IMG/VR virus record: IMGVR_UViG_3300042505_000620
Location: 1-29,319 of that record
Origin: a virus
Length of the DNA stretch: 29,319 bases
Reading direction: 5' to 3' (one strand)
Shown: positions 1 to 6,701 of the stretch, in pieces
Layout of the letters: each line of letters begins with the position of its first letter
Numbering within the stretch: position 1 is the first letter of the stretch
Made by a program: the position numbers and the translations under genes
The notes under the pieces: generated by a model
Seen by the model: the letters and a program-made list of their open reading frames with translations, nothing else
Databases searched by the model: none
Told to the model about the DNA's origin: nothing

Positions 1-1
1 T

Positions 2-37
2 ACAGGTATCGTGTTAGCTGTCGTGGAGGTAAAATAA
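2..37 (+). CDS. 3' end of an upstream gene (partial)
   Basis: Frame 2 is open from the window edge and stops at TAA 35-37, which overlaps the ATG of the next gene (TAATG). The visible C-terminus is TGIVLAVVEVK. The overlap fits the tight packing of the following genes, but eleven codons are too few to assign a product. Confidence 0.4.
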   Translation, partial: TGIVLAVVEVK

Positions 38-225
38 TGTTTGTATTACGCAAAGTTGGTTCCTTGTATAAGGTCTATTACGGTTCGGTTCGTATGAATG
101 GTGCCGTAGTTAAAATGGATGAGGTCGCGGACTTCATGGGCACCTTGGCTCAATGTGAAAAATACATTGAAGGTGCAATAGCACTAGACAAAGAGTTGGC
201 TGTCAAGGCCTTGGAGGTAGCATAA
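37..225 (+). CDS. small hypothetical phage protein, 62 aa
   Basis: I do not recognise this protein. A strong Shine-Dalgarno GGAGGT at 25-30 sits a normal distance before the ATG. It has no cysteine or membrane segment, and its C-terminal half (about residues 28-62) looks helical and acidic. Its stop codon overlaps the next start (TAATG), so it is probably translationally coupled in an operon of small early-type genes running to about position 1725. Confidence 0.7.
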   Translation: MFVLRKVGSLYKVYYGSVRMNGAVVKMDEVADFMGTLAQCEKYIEGAIALDKELAVKALEVA

Positions 226-377
226 TGATTAAATTCTACACCAGAACGGCTCAGTTTGATGAATGGACTGAGCGTAATGTAACCATTAGCGAGTTTGCTA
301 AAGAGGTATTATTTTACGTTGCAATGGGTTACTACATCAAAATTGATAGACAGGAGATTGATGATGAGGAAGTTTAA
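225..377 (+). CDS. small hypothetical phage protein, 50 aa
   Basis: The ATG at 225 overlaps the previous stop, and the frame runs 50 codons to TAA 375-377 (starts MIKFYTRTAQF, ends DRQEIDDEEV). The upstream AGGT at 216-219 can act as ribosome binding site. The product is small and acidic at its C-terminus. The next gene's start at 364 lies inside this frame, so the two overlap by 14 nt. Function unknown. Confidence 0.6.
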   Translation: MIKFYTRTAQFDEWTERNVTISEFAKEVLFYVAMGYYIKIDRQEIDDEEV

Positions 378-558
378 GGTAGAACAAAAAGTTCAATGTG
401 AGGTAAATGTTTGGTTCACCGTTGAGGCTGAAACATTAGAGGATGCCTTGAATGATGTGGAGAACTCATTTACAGCGCCAACCAGTATACCTGGATGTGA
501 TTATGAGGTTGTGTCTGACGGTGATATCCTAAGTACCAGAATTCAGGAGATTATGTAA
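364..558 (+). CDS. small hypothetical protein, 64 aa (paralogue of the next gene)
   Basis: I place the start at ATG 364 (MRKFKVEQ), because AGGAG at 352-356 is seven bases upstream; a longer reading from 295 would run through the preceding gene. The protein has a beta-strand-like N-terminus (QKVQCEVNVWFTVEAE) followed by TLEDALNDVENSF. The pattern V-E-A-(E/D)-T-x-E-(D/E)-A recurs in the next protein (VEADTAEEA), so the two look like diverged tandem duplicates. Function unknown. Confidence 0.65.
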   Translation: MRKFKVEQKVQCEVNVWFTVEAETLEDALNDVENSFTAPTSIPGCDYEVVSDGDILSTRIQEIM

Positions 559-749
559 TGGCTAAATTTACAGTTTATTCAAGCGAAACCGTTTATTATC
601 AAAATTATGTAGAAGCTGATACAGCTGAGGAAGCACGTGAGTTGTTGCTATCGGGTGGTTATGATTTAACTCAATGTGATTCCAGTGGTTTTGATGTTGA
701 TGTGGTTGAGGAGATTGTGGAAGATGACACTTCTCAAGATAAAAGGTAA
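558..749 (+). CDS. small acidic hypothetical protein, 63 aa
   Basis: The start overlaps the previous stop (TAATG), and AGGAG lies at 544-548. The N-terminus is beta-like and contains VEADTAEEARELLLSGG, a strand-helix layout shared with the preceding protein. The C-terminus is highly acidic (VDVVEEIVEDDTSQDK). It has no recognised catalytic motif. It may be one of a family of small phage regulators or inhibitors, but the sequence does not say which. Confidence 0.65.
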   Translation: MAKFTVYSSETVYYQNYVEADTAEEARELLLSGGYDLTQCDSSGFDVDVVEEIVEDDTSQDKR

Positions 750-954
750 GTCCAAGTTTGGATTGTCCAAAATAAATGAAGCCCGTACCAACATATGGGA
801 AGTGGTAAAGACAAAAGATACGGTTACTTTTGACCCGTCAGGTGGAAGTAAATGGGTATTGATGACACCGAAAGGCCAGTCGGCCTTTCATTCGTGTTGT
901 AGTTGGGTTCATATACCAAATGATGAAAACTTTGAGGTAATAAATTATGACTGA
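724..954 (+). CDS. hypothetical protein, 76 aa
   Basis: The start is ATG 724 (MTLLKIKGKSKF), preceded by GAGGAG at 708-713. A longer reading from 676 would lie entirely within the preceding gene and has no better ribosome site. The product contains WEVVKTKDTVTFDPSGGSKW and ends HIPNDENFEVINYD, suggesting a small beta-rich domain. It overlaps the next gene by 8 nt. Not recognised. Confidence 0.55.
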   Translation: MTLLKIKGKSKFGLSKINEARTNIWEVVKTKDTVTFDPSGGSKWVLMTPKGQSAFHSCCSWVHIPNDENFEVINYD

Positions 955-1261
955 GTTTAATAAAAGTGAATACATTGACACGCAGGTAGAATATGTGTTG
1001 GATTATTTTGACTTTGACCGTGCATATAAGGCACGTGTTGCAGTAGGTTGGCCCGGCACGGAAAAAGATGTTGGTGATTTACGCCAATTTGCTCGTGCGT
1101 TAATTCGTATGGCTTTAAAAGGTGTTTCATTAGGTACAACAGACCGTTCGACAACAGCTAGTGGTGGCTTTCGAGTTGATGTGGACACTTATGCTGATGA
1201 AGCGGAAAAAATATACTTGAGGTTATCATTCGTATTGACGGAAACGGATAATTATGACTGA
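947..1261 (+). CDS. hypothetical protein, 104 aa
   Basis: GAGGT at 932-936 precedes the ATG. The protein is mostly helical (YVLDYFDFDRAYKARVAVG, then LRQFARALIRMALKGVS) with a Thr/Ser-rich loop (TTDRSTTASGG) and a second helical part. It has no cysteines or transmembrane segment. It overlaps its neighbours by a few bases at each end, as expected in this operon. Function unknown. Confidence 0.6.
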   Translation: MTEFNKSEYIDTQVEYVLDYFDFDRAYKARVAVGWPGTEKDVGDLRQFARALIRMALKGVSLGTTDRSTTASGGFRVDVDTYADEAEKIYLRLSFVLTETDNYD

Positions 1262-1472
1262 TGAGGTAAATGTTCCAACGGTTGATGAGTTTAAACAATA
1301 CTTTATTGATAAACTGGACCGAACAGGTAGTTTAGACGAGGCCTTCACTAAGGCGGTATGGTCTGCGTTTCGGGTAGGTTATAATATGGGGATAGATGAT
1401 GGACTTATGGGAAAAAATGTCAAGTTCAAATTTAACAGACGAACAGGCCAAAGAGTTAATAAGACGCCGTAG
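1254..1472 (+). CDS. hypothetical protein, 72 aa
   Basis: The ATG overlaps the previous gene by 8 nt. The middle of the protein (about residues 10-52) looks helical (DEFKQYFIDKLDRTGSLDEAF, read in two pieces around TGS) and the C-terminus is basic (KNVKFKFNRRTGQRVNKTP), which would suit nucleic-acid binding. That is an inference from composition only. The last 76 bases are shared with the next gene in another frame. Confidence 0.55.
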   Translation: MTDEVNVPTVDEFKQYFIDKLDRTGSLDEAFTKAVWSAFRVGYNMGIDDGLMGKNVKFKFNRRTGQRVNKTP

Positions 1473-1725
1473 AGGCCAGATGGTGATACATTCGTATCTA
1501 TACTATAAGGCCGACAAACCTATCATATCAGATGACCAATGGCAGAGTTGGGCTGAAGAGTTGACCAAATTACAAGCGAATTATCCACATTGTTGTAAGA
1601 TAAAACACTATGATGCTGAGTTCTCTGATTGGGATGGTACAACAGGTATGCATCTACCAACTCATGTGTATATAGAGCAGGCAGCTGAACAGGTCTACAA
1701 GGCATGGGAAGCACATAACGCTTGA
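1396..1725 (+). CDS. LigA domain Ia-like small phage protein
   Basis: The central part, RGQMVIHSYLYYKADKPI followed by ISDDQWQSWAEELTKLQANYP, resembles the N-terminal Ia domain of NAD-dependent DNA ligases (helix, Y-Y, then I-S-D-x-x-W/Y and a second helix ending at Y-P). No adenylation lysine motif follows, so it cannot be a ligase alone. Such stand-alone proteins occur in tailed phages with unknown role. The start is uncertain: ATGs lie at 1396, 1399 and 1417 with only weak purine-rich stretches upstream (GGGGA near 1388, GGGA near 1408). It is the last gene before the sigma70-like promoter at 1722. Confidence 0.6.
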   Translation: MMDLWEKMSSSNLTDEQAKELIRRRRGQMVIHSYLYYKADKPIISDDQWQSWAEELTKLQANYPHCCKIKHYDAEFSDWDGTTGMHLPTHVYIEQAAEQVYKAWEAHNA

Positions 1726-1749
1726 CATTAAGACCTATTCGTGTATAAT
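1722..1749 (+). promoter_or_regulatory. sigma70-like promoter for the AAA+ ATPase gene
   Basis: TTGACA at 1722-1727 and TATAAT at 1744-1749 are separated by 16 bp, 31 bp before the start codon at 1781. The sequence after the -10 box (TATAATGGT) and the leader before the start codon resemble those before the cobS-like ATPase gene at 9711. Confidence 0.75.
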
Positions 1750-1780
1750 GGTGTGGTATCATTGATTAAGGACATATATT

Positions 1781-2518
1781 ATGAGTAAGAAAATTGTGGA
1801 AGAAATTGTTAAACCAAAACCAAAGTTCTCGGTGACCGAGCGCTTTGAGTTCATTAGTCAGTTTGTTAACCTTGTAGGTTCTAGTAAACTAAACTCATTC
1901 ATCCTTACAGGCTCTGGTGGTCTAGGTAAGACTCATGCTGTTATTGAAGGTCTTAAAAAGAAAGGCCTTCGTGAGGAAACTGTAATGGATGCAGGTGATT
2001 ACATCTGTATTCGTGGTTTCTCTACGGCTAAGGCCTTGTATCGTACCTTGTGGGAAAATAACGGCAAGGTAATTATATTTGATGATGCCGATTCGGTTCA
2101 CCGTGACCCTATTGGTGCCAATATTCTGAAGGCTGCATTAGGTTCAGAGGATAAACGTATCATTTCATGGGGTGCTGAGTTCCCAGAGGCTGAATCATTA
2201 CCTAATCGTTTTGAGTTCATTGGTCGTGTGGTGTTTATATCAAACCTATCACAATCACAATTCCCACAGGCCTTGTTATCTCGTAGTATGCGGGTTGACC
2301 TGACATTGAATACTGTGGAGAAACTAGAGCGTATCCGTCAGGTATTCGGTGACATCAAGGGTGAGGTAGAGGAAAAGGCTGAAGTCATGGAGTTCATTGA
2401 CAAGTATGCTGAGGTGGCATCCGACTTAAACATCCGTAGTGCTTTATCGGTTCTCAAATTAAAAAAAGATATAGGACAAGGATGGGAAAGAATTGCTTTA
2501 TATAATTTTACTGCATAG
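1781..2518 (+). CDS. AAA+ family ATPase with a substituted C-terminal end
   Basis: This is a P-loop ATPase of 245 residues. Walker A GSGGLGKT is at residues 44-51 and Walker B VIIFDD at about 97-102. A sensor-1-like stretch VVFISN lies near 150-155, with candidate arginine-finger residues R168 and R171 in LLSRSMRV. The substrate is unknown. The last 26 codons (from 2438) are matched by a second, diverged 81-nt copy at 3196-3276, after a homing endonuclease gene. The gene therefore appears to have received a foreign 3' end when the endonuclease element inserted, and it remains full length. The stop is shared in a 21-bp convergent overlap with the endonuclease's 3' end. It is driven by the promoter at 1722. 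Confidence 0.85.
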   Translation: MSKKIVEEIVKPKPKFSVTERFEFISQFVNLVGSSKLNSFILTGSGGLGKTHAVIEGLKKKGLREETVMDAGDYICIRGFSTAKALYRTLWENNGKVIIFDDADSVHRDPIGANILKAALGSEDKRIISWGAEFPEAESLPNRFEFIGRVVFISNLSQSQFPQALLSRSMRVDLTLNTVEKLERIRQVFGDIKGEVEEKAEVMEFIDKYAEVASDLNIRSALSVLKLKKDIGQGWERIALYNFTA

Positions 2519-3160
2519 GTGTATAGACAATCGGTTAATTCCAACTGTCTTTTTACATTTGATACACGAACAATAAGCCATAGGTTTCTTTTTACCAACA
2601 TTAGATAATCTAATTTTTTCTTTAGTTTCACTGGAATGATTATATTGTCCGACCATTAATTTTCTAGCCTCTGACATTTTTTGTTTTGACTCTTTAGAAT
2701 ATATACCTGTTTTACCTTTATTCCATGGAGTTATGCCTTTAAGTGCTTTACTAATTTGCGGACATTTTTTACCTTTGTTCCAAGTTGGTTTTCCACTTCT
2801 AGCCAATTTGTGTTTCATACTAGTTTGTTCGCCAAATTTTAAACCATAATTGTTAAATGATTTGTTGGCCATGGCTTGGTTGATGTATAAATCAGATTGA
2901 ACTACATTAAGTTGTTTTTGTAGTTTTTCTTCTTTATTAAAAGCCTCGAGTCTATTGGTATGATATGAGATTGCCTTTGTTTTGAATAAGTGTGGATTGT
3001 TAGTAAGTTCTTCATTCCATATTGATTTGTATTTTTGTGATGAAACTGAACCATGATATCCATTGTTTATTTTATTGGTTGTAGTTGACCCAATATAGAA
3101 TGGAGGTAATTTGTTACCAAAATAAGTGGTTAGGTATACACAATAATTCATGGTTGTCAT
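2498..3160 (-). CDS. GIY-YIG homing endonuclease with NUMOD3-like repeats
   Basis: The 220-residue protein has a GIY-YIG-type N-terminus: Y6-C-V-Y9 and the F-Y-I-G-S motif at 21-25. A spacer helix is followed by two WNKGK motifs (residues 127-131 and 146-150) and a third basic repeat near 177-191; these are NUMOD3-type DNA-binding repeats. The C-terminus has C197, C199, C202, H214 and C216, a possible zinc knuckle. Such freestanding enzymes cut a cognate gene and spread by repair copying. It converges on the ATPase gene with a 21-bp overlap. An exact TATAAATA late promoter lies upstream on its strand. Translation may begin at 3160 or at the ATG three codons later (3151). Confidence 0.88.
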   Translation of the reverse strand: MTTMNYCVYLTTYFGNKLPPFYIGSTTTNKINNGYHGSVSSQKYKSIWNEELTNNPHLFKTKAISYHTNRLEAFNKEEKLQKQLNVVQSDLYINQAMANKSFNNYGLKFGEQTSMKHKLARSGKPTWNKGKKCPQISKALKGITPWNKGKTGIYSKESKQKMSEARKLMVGQYNHSSETKEKIRLSNVGKKKPMAYCSCIKCKKTVGINRLSIHLCSKII

Positions 3161-3183
3161 CTTGGCAAAGTTATTATATTATA

Positions 3184-3191
3184 TATTTATA
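3184..3191 (-). promoter_or_regulatory. T4-type late promoter of the endonuclease gene
   Basis: The minus strand reads TATAAATA here, an exact match to the T4 late -10 octamer, 23 bp before the endonuclease start. T4's intron-encoded endonuclease I-TevI is also under a late promoter, so the placement fits the family. Confidence 0.65.
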
Positions 3192-3195
3192 ACAA

Positions 3196-3276
3196 ACTGC
3201 CTTGAATGTATTAAAACTTAAACGTGATGTTGGTGATAACTGGCAACGTCTAGCATTATATAACTTTACCAGTTAA
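3196..3276 (+). pseudogene. displaced original 3' end of the AAA+ ATPase gene
   Basis: This 81-nt stretch reads T-A-L-N-V-L-K-L-K-R-D-V-G and ends W-Q-R-L-A-L-Y-N-F-T-S then TAA. It aligns without gaps to the last 26 residues of the ATPase ending at 2518. It has no start codon or ribosome site, and the frame is closed by a TAA just upstream (3190-3192). It is best read as the ancestral end of the ATPase gene, cut off by the inserted endonuclease element. The codons are different but the protein is conserved. Confidence 0.8.
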
Positions 3277-3281
3277 TATGC

Positions 3282-3310
3282 TTGACATAATTTAGTTAAT
3301 AGTGTATATT
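3282..3310 (+). promoter_or_regulatory. sigma70-like promoter for the DUF262 gene
   Basis: TTGACA at 3282-3287 and TATATT at 3305-3310 are separated by 17 bp. The leader to the start at 3376 contains CCTTTTTAGG twice (3332-3341 and 3358-3367). The first copy can fold as a short GCCT/AGGC hairpin and the second provides the AGGAG-like ribosome site. Confidence 0.7.
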
Positions 3311-3375
3311 AGCCCAAGTAGTATCAATTAAGCCTTTTTAGGCAAAAAAACAATTAACCTTTTTAGGAGATTTAT

Positions 3376-4884
3376 ATGAGTGTAGCTGGTGTACCTTGGA
3401 TTCATTCCATTAAAACCGTATCAGAATTCTATGATATGTTGAAACCTAATAGTAAAAATCGTATTGATTGTGACCCCGTTGGCCAGCGACCCGATATGGA
3501 AGATTTAGGCAAAAAACAAGGTATCATTGATACAATGATACGTGGTTATGATTTTGGTGAATTTAAACTTAGGACACTTACCAAAGCTTTACAAGATGCT
3601 TTCGGTTTCAAATATCGCTCTATTGATGGCGGTCACCGTAAACGAGCCATTCGTGATTTTATTGATGGAAAGTTCAAAACTCATAGAGATACTGTCGCTG
3701 TTGTAAATGGCGAGGAAATCTATGTAGGTAACAAAACATATTCACAATTACCAGAAGGTGTTCAAGACCAATTTAATTCGTATCGTATTCGTATGACTGT
3801 ATATGACGAAAGTATGACAGATGGACAGGCGGGTGAAACATTCCGTAGAACCAACATTTCTACCGATGTCAACCATCAAGAAATGCTCAACTCACATGAG
3901 GATAATTTGGTTGCTATTTGGGTTCGTGAAATCTCACGTCCTATTCCAGGTTTAAATAATAAGTATCACCTATTATTTGAATACACTTATCCATCACCAG
4001 ATGACCGCCAACAAAGATGGTACAAAGATGTATCTAAACGATTGCGTGATGACCGCTCAGTGTCAGCATTATTGACATTTTTCAAGCGCCTAGATAAAGG
4101 TGAGAATAATCTTTATGCAATTACTGATGATGAACTGACACGGACATGGAACGAATTTGGTGACCCAATTGGCGGTATGTGGTATCGCCAACCAACACAA
4201 GCTAAAAAATATAAATCATTAGTTGAGGATGCTCTAAACTTTCTATACAATTACGCAGTTCAAAAGAAAAACAATTCAAAATATGGTTTAACTGGCCGTG
4301 ATTTTGCCTTAATGTATCGTTTTTATGTTTACATGTATATCACATACGGCAAAACATTCCGTGTTAAAGATTTTGAAAAATTACAATTCTCAGTTCGTAA
4401 AGCCATGGACAAATTCATTGGTAAAGACGAGAGTAAATTGCGAATGGAAGTTTGCCAAGAAGATAGTGAGAAACGACCAGTGTGTAAATGTTTTGAGGCT
4501 TATCTAACAGTTCATGGCGACAATCGTAAATCGGAACAAACGGTTAAATGGTTGTTAGAAGAAATGGGAGACCTAAAAAATAGTGGTATTGTTTTCTTAT
4601 CTAAAGACAGAGATTTTGGTGCTGAAATGATTGAGGAAAAATGGCGCGCTAACGATTGTAAGTGTGAGATAGATAATGAATATCTTGCATTAAATGAAGC
4701 TGTTGGTGCTCACATTGAGGCTTGGAGTGAGGGTGGCCCAACCGTAATGACCAATTTGATGGTTGTCCGTAAAGAACACAATGACAAAATGGGCGCTATG
4801 AACGCATTAGATTATAAACGAATCTATTGGAATAATGTCAATAATGTTGATTTAACTCCTAGTGAGGAATTATATGAGTTATAG
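3376..4884 (+). CDS. DUF262 (ParB-like) protein with C-terminal HNH-type nuclease motif
   Basis: The 502-residue protein has the DUF262 hallmark S-I-D-G-G-H-R-K-R-A-I at 82-92 (the family's D-G-Q-Q-R region) and F-R-R-T-N at 156-160 (the F-x-x-x-N region). The C-terminus has an HNH-like arrangement: H446, then W-S-E-G-G, N460, then H468-N469. A C-x-C precedes it near residue 430. DUF262 plus HNH/DUF1524 is the layout of GmrSD-type modification-dependent nucleases and relatives. Here the HNH part looks like a classic HNH rather than DUF1524. It may attack modified competitor DNA or act in host takeover; neither is shown by the sequence. It has its own promoter and is followed by three short conserved genes. 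Confidence 0.75.
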   Translation: MSVAGVPWIHSIKTVSEFYDMLKPNSKNRIDCDPVGQRPDMEDLGKKQGIIDTMIRGYDFGEFKLRTLTKALQDAFGFKYRSIDGGHRKRAIRDFIDGKFKTHRDTVAVVNGEEIYVGNKTYSQLPEGVQDQFNSYRIRMTVYDESMTDGQAGETFRRTNISTDVNHQEMLNSHEDNLVAIWVREISRPIPGLNNKYHLLFEYTYPSPDDRQQRWYKDVSKRLRDDRSVSALLTFFKRLDKGENNLYAITDDELTRTWNEFGDPIGGMWYRQPTQAKKYKSLVEDALNFLYNYAVQKKNNSKYGLTGRDFALMYRFYVYMYITYGKTFRVKDFEKLQFSVRKAMDKFIGKDESKLRMEVCQEDSEKRPVCKCFEAYLTVHGDNRKSEQTVKWLLEEMGDLKNSGIVFLSKDRDFGAEMIEEKWRANDCKCEIDNEYLALNEAVGAHIEAWSEGGPTVMTNLMVVRKEHNDKMGAMNALDYKRIYWNNVNNVDLTPSEELYEL

Positions 4885-5134
4885 AGAAGTGGATTACGTT
4901 GGAATACAAATGTATTGCCAAGAATGGTTGAATAAGTATGAGGCCAAGAAGCATGAATTGGATTCCAAACCCGTTAAGACCAATTGGTGGGGTAGACCAC
5001 TTCCTATTGAAACTCTCAATATGGATGCTTACAATAAAGTTAAGGCTTTGTTAGCCTTAACTAAGTGTCCTGCTTCACACAATCGCATCATTTATTTGGA
5101 TGCTGAAGACTGCCGTATATTATTTGGAGATTGA
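4874..5134 (+). CDS. hypothetical protein, 86 aa
   Basis: I chose ATG 4874 (MSYREVDYVG), with GAGG at 4863-4866; the longer reading from 4862 lacks a ribosome site. The protein is soluble and helical, with K-T-N-W-W-G-R-P-L-P in the middle and two cysteines. It overlaps the end of the DUF262 gene by 11 nt, so it is probably coexpressed. Not recognised. Confidence 0.65.
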   Translation: MSYREVDYVGIQMYCQEWLNKYEAKKHELDSKPVKTNWWGRPLPIETLNMDAYNKVKALLALTKCPASHNRIIYLDAEDCRILFGD

Positions 5135-5136
5135 TT

Positions 5137-5481
5137 ATGATTATTCATCCACACATACCAAAAAGTAAACCTAAAAAACCTAATGCTAAACAACGGGCAC
5201 TACAAGCCTCTTGGGAAGATATATTAAGGAAATATGATGTTAAACCCCAAAACAATAAAACAGTTACTAGCGGACCTAGTGTTTCTAGGCCTATTCGTGC
5301 TGGTTCTAGCACTAGTCATATCCCTAGTTTGGATAATCAACACGGTATAGCAGTGAAAAAGAGTGCATCACAATACACTGGTGATGCTATGATTGGTATT
5401 TCAGTATTACACAAATCAAATGGCATCCCTGTGTTTAGGCATGAGGATATCATTGACATTAGTAAAATGCGGAGAGGTTAA
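5137..5481 (+). CDS. conserved T4-like phage protein, 114 aa, unknown function
   Basis: The start is ATG 5137 after GGAG at 5126-5129. The N-terminal 40 residues are basic and proline/lysine-rich (HIPKSKPKKPNAKQRALQ), followed by a low-complexity Ser/Thr linker. The C-terminal module, S-V-L-H-K-S-N-G-I-P-V-F then D-I-S-K-M-R-R-G, is one I remember as widespread in T4-like phages without known role. It may be a DNA-binding or scaffold-type small protein, but no activity can be assigned. Confidence 0.65.
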   Translation: MIIHPHIPKSKPKKPNAKQRALQASWEDILRKYDVKPQNNKTVTSGPSVSRPIRAGSSTSHIPSLDNQHGIAVKKSASQYTGDAMIGISVLHKSNGIPVFRHEDIIDISKMRRG

Positions 5482-5485
5482 ACGC

Positions 5486-5851
5486 ATGACTCAAAAAATT
5501 GTAATCAATGCGTGTTATGGTGGCTTTGGCGTTTCAATCAAAGCCTTTGAACGGTATCTAGACCTTAAAGGCATTACGTATTATAAATGGAAAAATTCAG
5601 TGGATATGAATATGCTCACCACGGTGCCGCAGAATGAATATGATGAATACAATAATGACCACTTTTTGAGTTTATATCACATTAAACGTGATGACCCCGT
5701 TTTAATACAGATTATTGAAGAAATGGGTGTTGAGGCTGATGGTCATTATGCCGAATTAAAAATTATTGAAATACCTGATGATGTTAAATGGTACATTGAA
5801 GATTATGATGGTATGGAACACGTTGCTGAAGTGCATAGAACCTGGCCTTAA
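5486..5851 (+). CDS. conserved phage protein, 121 aa, unknown function
   Basis: ATG 5486 follows GGAGAGG at 5471-5477; the longer in-frame reading from 5393 lies inside the preceding gene. The N-terminal motif V-I-N-A-C-Y-G-G-F-G-V-S is characteristic of a common phage family of unknown function. The remainder is acidic and ends with a Glu/Asp-rich strand-helix segment (EIPDDVKWYIEDYDGMEHV). No catalytic residues are recognised. Confidence 0.7.
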   Translation: MTQKIVINACYGGFGVSIKAFERYLDLKGITYYKWKNSVDMNMLTTVPQNEYDEYNNDHFLSLYHIKRDDPVLIQIIEEMGVEADGHYAELKIIEIPDDVKWYIEDYDGMEHVAEVHRTWP

Positions 5852-5860
5852 GGAGACCAT

Positions 5861-5986
5861 ATGAAAAATTACCTACTAAGATTTTTGCGTTACTTAAATG
5901 TTTTCAATCACGTTAAGTTAAATTTGCCAACGAACAATTGCACCGGCAATTGCAACCAAGGCCGCACTTGTGATTGTAAAAAGTAG
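5861..5986 (+). CDS. 41-aa cysteine-rich small protein (CxGNCNQGRxCxC)
   Basis: A 41-codon frame starts at ATG 5861, nine bases after the previous stop, with AAGGAG at 5849-5854. The basic amphipathic N-terminus (MKNYLLRFLRYLNVFNHV) is followed by N-C-T-G-N-C-N-Q-G-R-T-C-D-C-K-K. The four cysteines in C-x3-C-x5-C-x-C spacing could bind a metal. From memory, similar short CTGNCNQGR-type proteins occur in betaproteobacteria and their phages; this is a weak host hint and I could not check it. Confidence 0.6.
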   Translation: MKNYLLRFLRYLNVFNHVKLNLPTNNCTGNCNQGRTCDCKK

Positions 5987-5987
5987 A

Positions 5988-6016
5988 TTGACATATACCA
6001 CTTTTTGGTATATAAT
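5988..6016 (+). promoter_or_regulatory. sigma70-like promoter
   Basis: TTGACA at 5988-5993 and TATAAT at 6011-6016 are separated by 17 bp, upstream of the small membrane protein gene at 6050. The -10 region again reads TATAATGGT, as in the promoters at 1722 and 9650. Confidence 0.75.
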
Positions 6017-6049
6017 GGTTGTATTATTTAATTAACAAAAGGAAATTCT

Positions 6050-6247
6050 ATGTTTAAAGATATAAATTGGTGGACAATGGGTCTATGGACACTTGTGAGT
6101 TATACATTTGGCATGTCGTATTTTTATTTCAATAGTGGTTTTGCATATTCACTAATTGATTCTTTAGCTATTTTTGCTGTAGCCATGGTTGGTCATTTCC
6201 AAGCTCTACGTAAATTAGAAATTGATTTTGGGGTAAATGATGAGTGA
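6050..6247 (+). CDS. small inner-membrane protein, 65 aa
   Basis: AAAGGA at 6038-6043 precedes the ATG. Two hydrophobic segments are visible: about residues 9-27 (MGLWTLVSYTFGMSYFYF) and 32-49 (YSLIDSLAIFAVAMVGHF). A charged tail follows (LRKLEIDFGVNDE). It is likely a two-pass inner-membrane protein. It has its own promoter and could be an early membrane-acting effector such as superinfection exclusion, but nothing in the sequence proves that. Confidence 0.65.
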   Translation: MFKDINWWTMGLWTLVSYTFGMSYFYFNSGFAYSLIDSLAIFAVAMVGHFQALRKLEIDFGVNDE

Positions 6248-6701
6248 TTATATTGCTAACGTAAAATACGATGAGCATTCTGAAAATTATTACATAGTCT
6301 TACCAGATGAGTCGGTAAGTAATCTTGGTTGGAATGAAAATGATAGTGTTAGCTGGACTGATAATGGTGACGGGAGTTTTACAGTGAAAAAAGTAGAAAA
6401 CAAAGTATGGGTTTTAGTTGAGTGTGTTCAACAACATCGTATGCGTTATGTGGTTGAAGCGCCAGCTGACCGACCTGAATTTGCATTAGATGTAGTAACC
6501 ATGAATCAGGCTAAAGAGTTCTCACAGAAAGACCTTGGTCAAACTATTGTATCTCACCGAGTGGTGTCTGGTGCCGAGGCTTTGGATATCTGTGATGAGG
6601 ATAATGATTATCTGAAAGATTGGACTGATTCCAAGAAAATCGATGTGCTATTCACTAAAGAGGGTGATGATAATTACTATGATGAGGAATTTACCATATG
6701 A
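6240..6701 (+). CDS. AbrB/SpoVT-like N-terminus, conserved phage protein
   Basis: I take ATG 6240 (MSDYIANVKYD). Residues about 14-46 (Y-Y-I-V-L-P, then L-G-W-N-E-N-D-S-V-S-W and G-S-F-T-V-K-K) resemble the swapped-hairpin DNA-binding fold of AbrB/MazE proteins. A second domain follows (VWVLVECVQQHRMRYVVEAP, then a helix and VSGAEALDICDEDNDYLKDW). I recall this second domain as a common T4-like phage family of unknown role. The protein is strongly acidic. Overlaps of a few bases with both neighbours suggest translational coupling. Confidence 0.6.
   Translation: MSDYIANVKYDEHSENYYIVLPDESVSNLGWNENDSVSWTDNGDGSFTVKKVENKVWVLVECVQQHRMRYVVEAPADRPEFALDVVTMNQAKEFSQKDLGQTIVSHRVVSGAEALDICDEDNDYLKDWTDSKKIDVLFTKEGDDNYYDEEFTI

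Larger units (their letters stand above)
2438..3195. mobile_element. homing element carrying a replacement 3' end for its target gene
   Basis: Inferred limits. The segment begins with a substitute ATPase C-terminal coding end (2438-2518) and contains a minus-strand GIY-YIG endonuclease gene with its own late promoter. It ends where the original ATPase 3' end resumes at 3196. The two ATPase ends are each 81 nt long including the stop. By eye they agree at 17 of 26 residues but at only about 47 of 81 bases. The incoming end therefore came from a diverged relative rather than from a fresh local duplication. The exact left boundary lies somewhere at or before 2438. Confidence 0.65.

Noticed and set aside
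957-1188. Minus-strand frames over the small-gene cluster
   Set aside because: They lie fully under a plus-strand gene with a ribosome site and coupled neighbours, and have no recognisable protein features.
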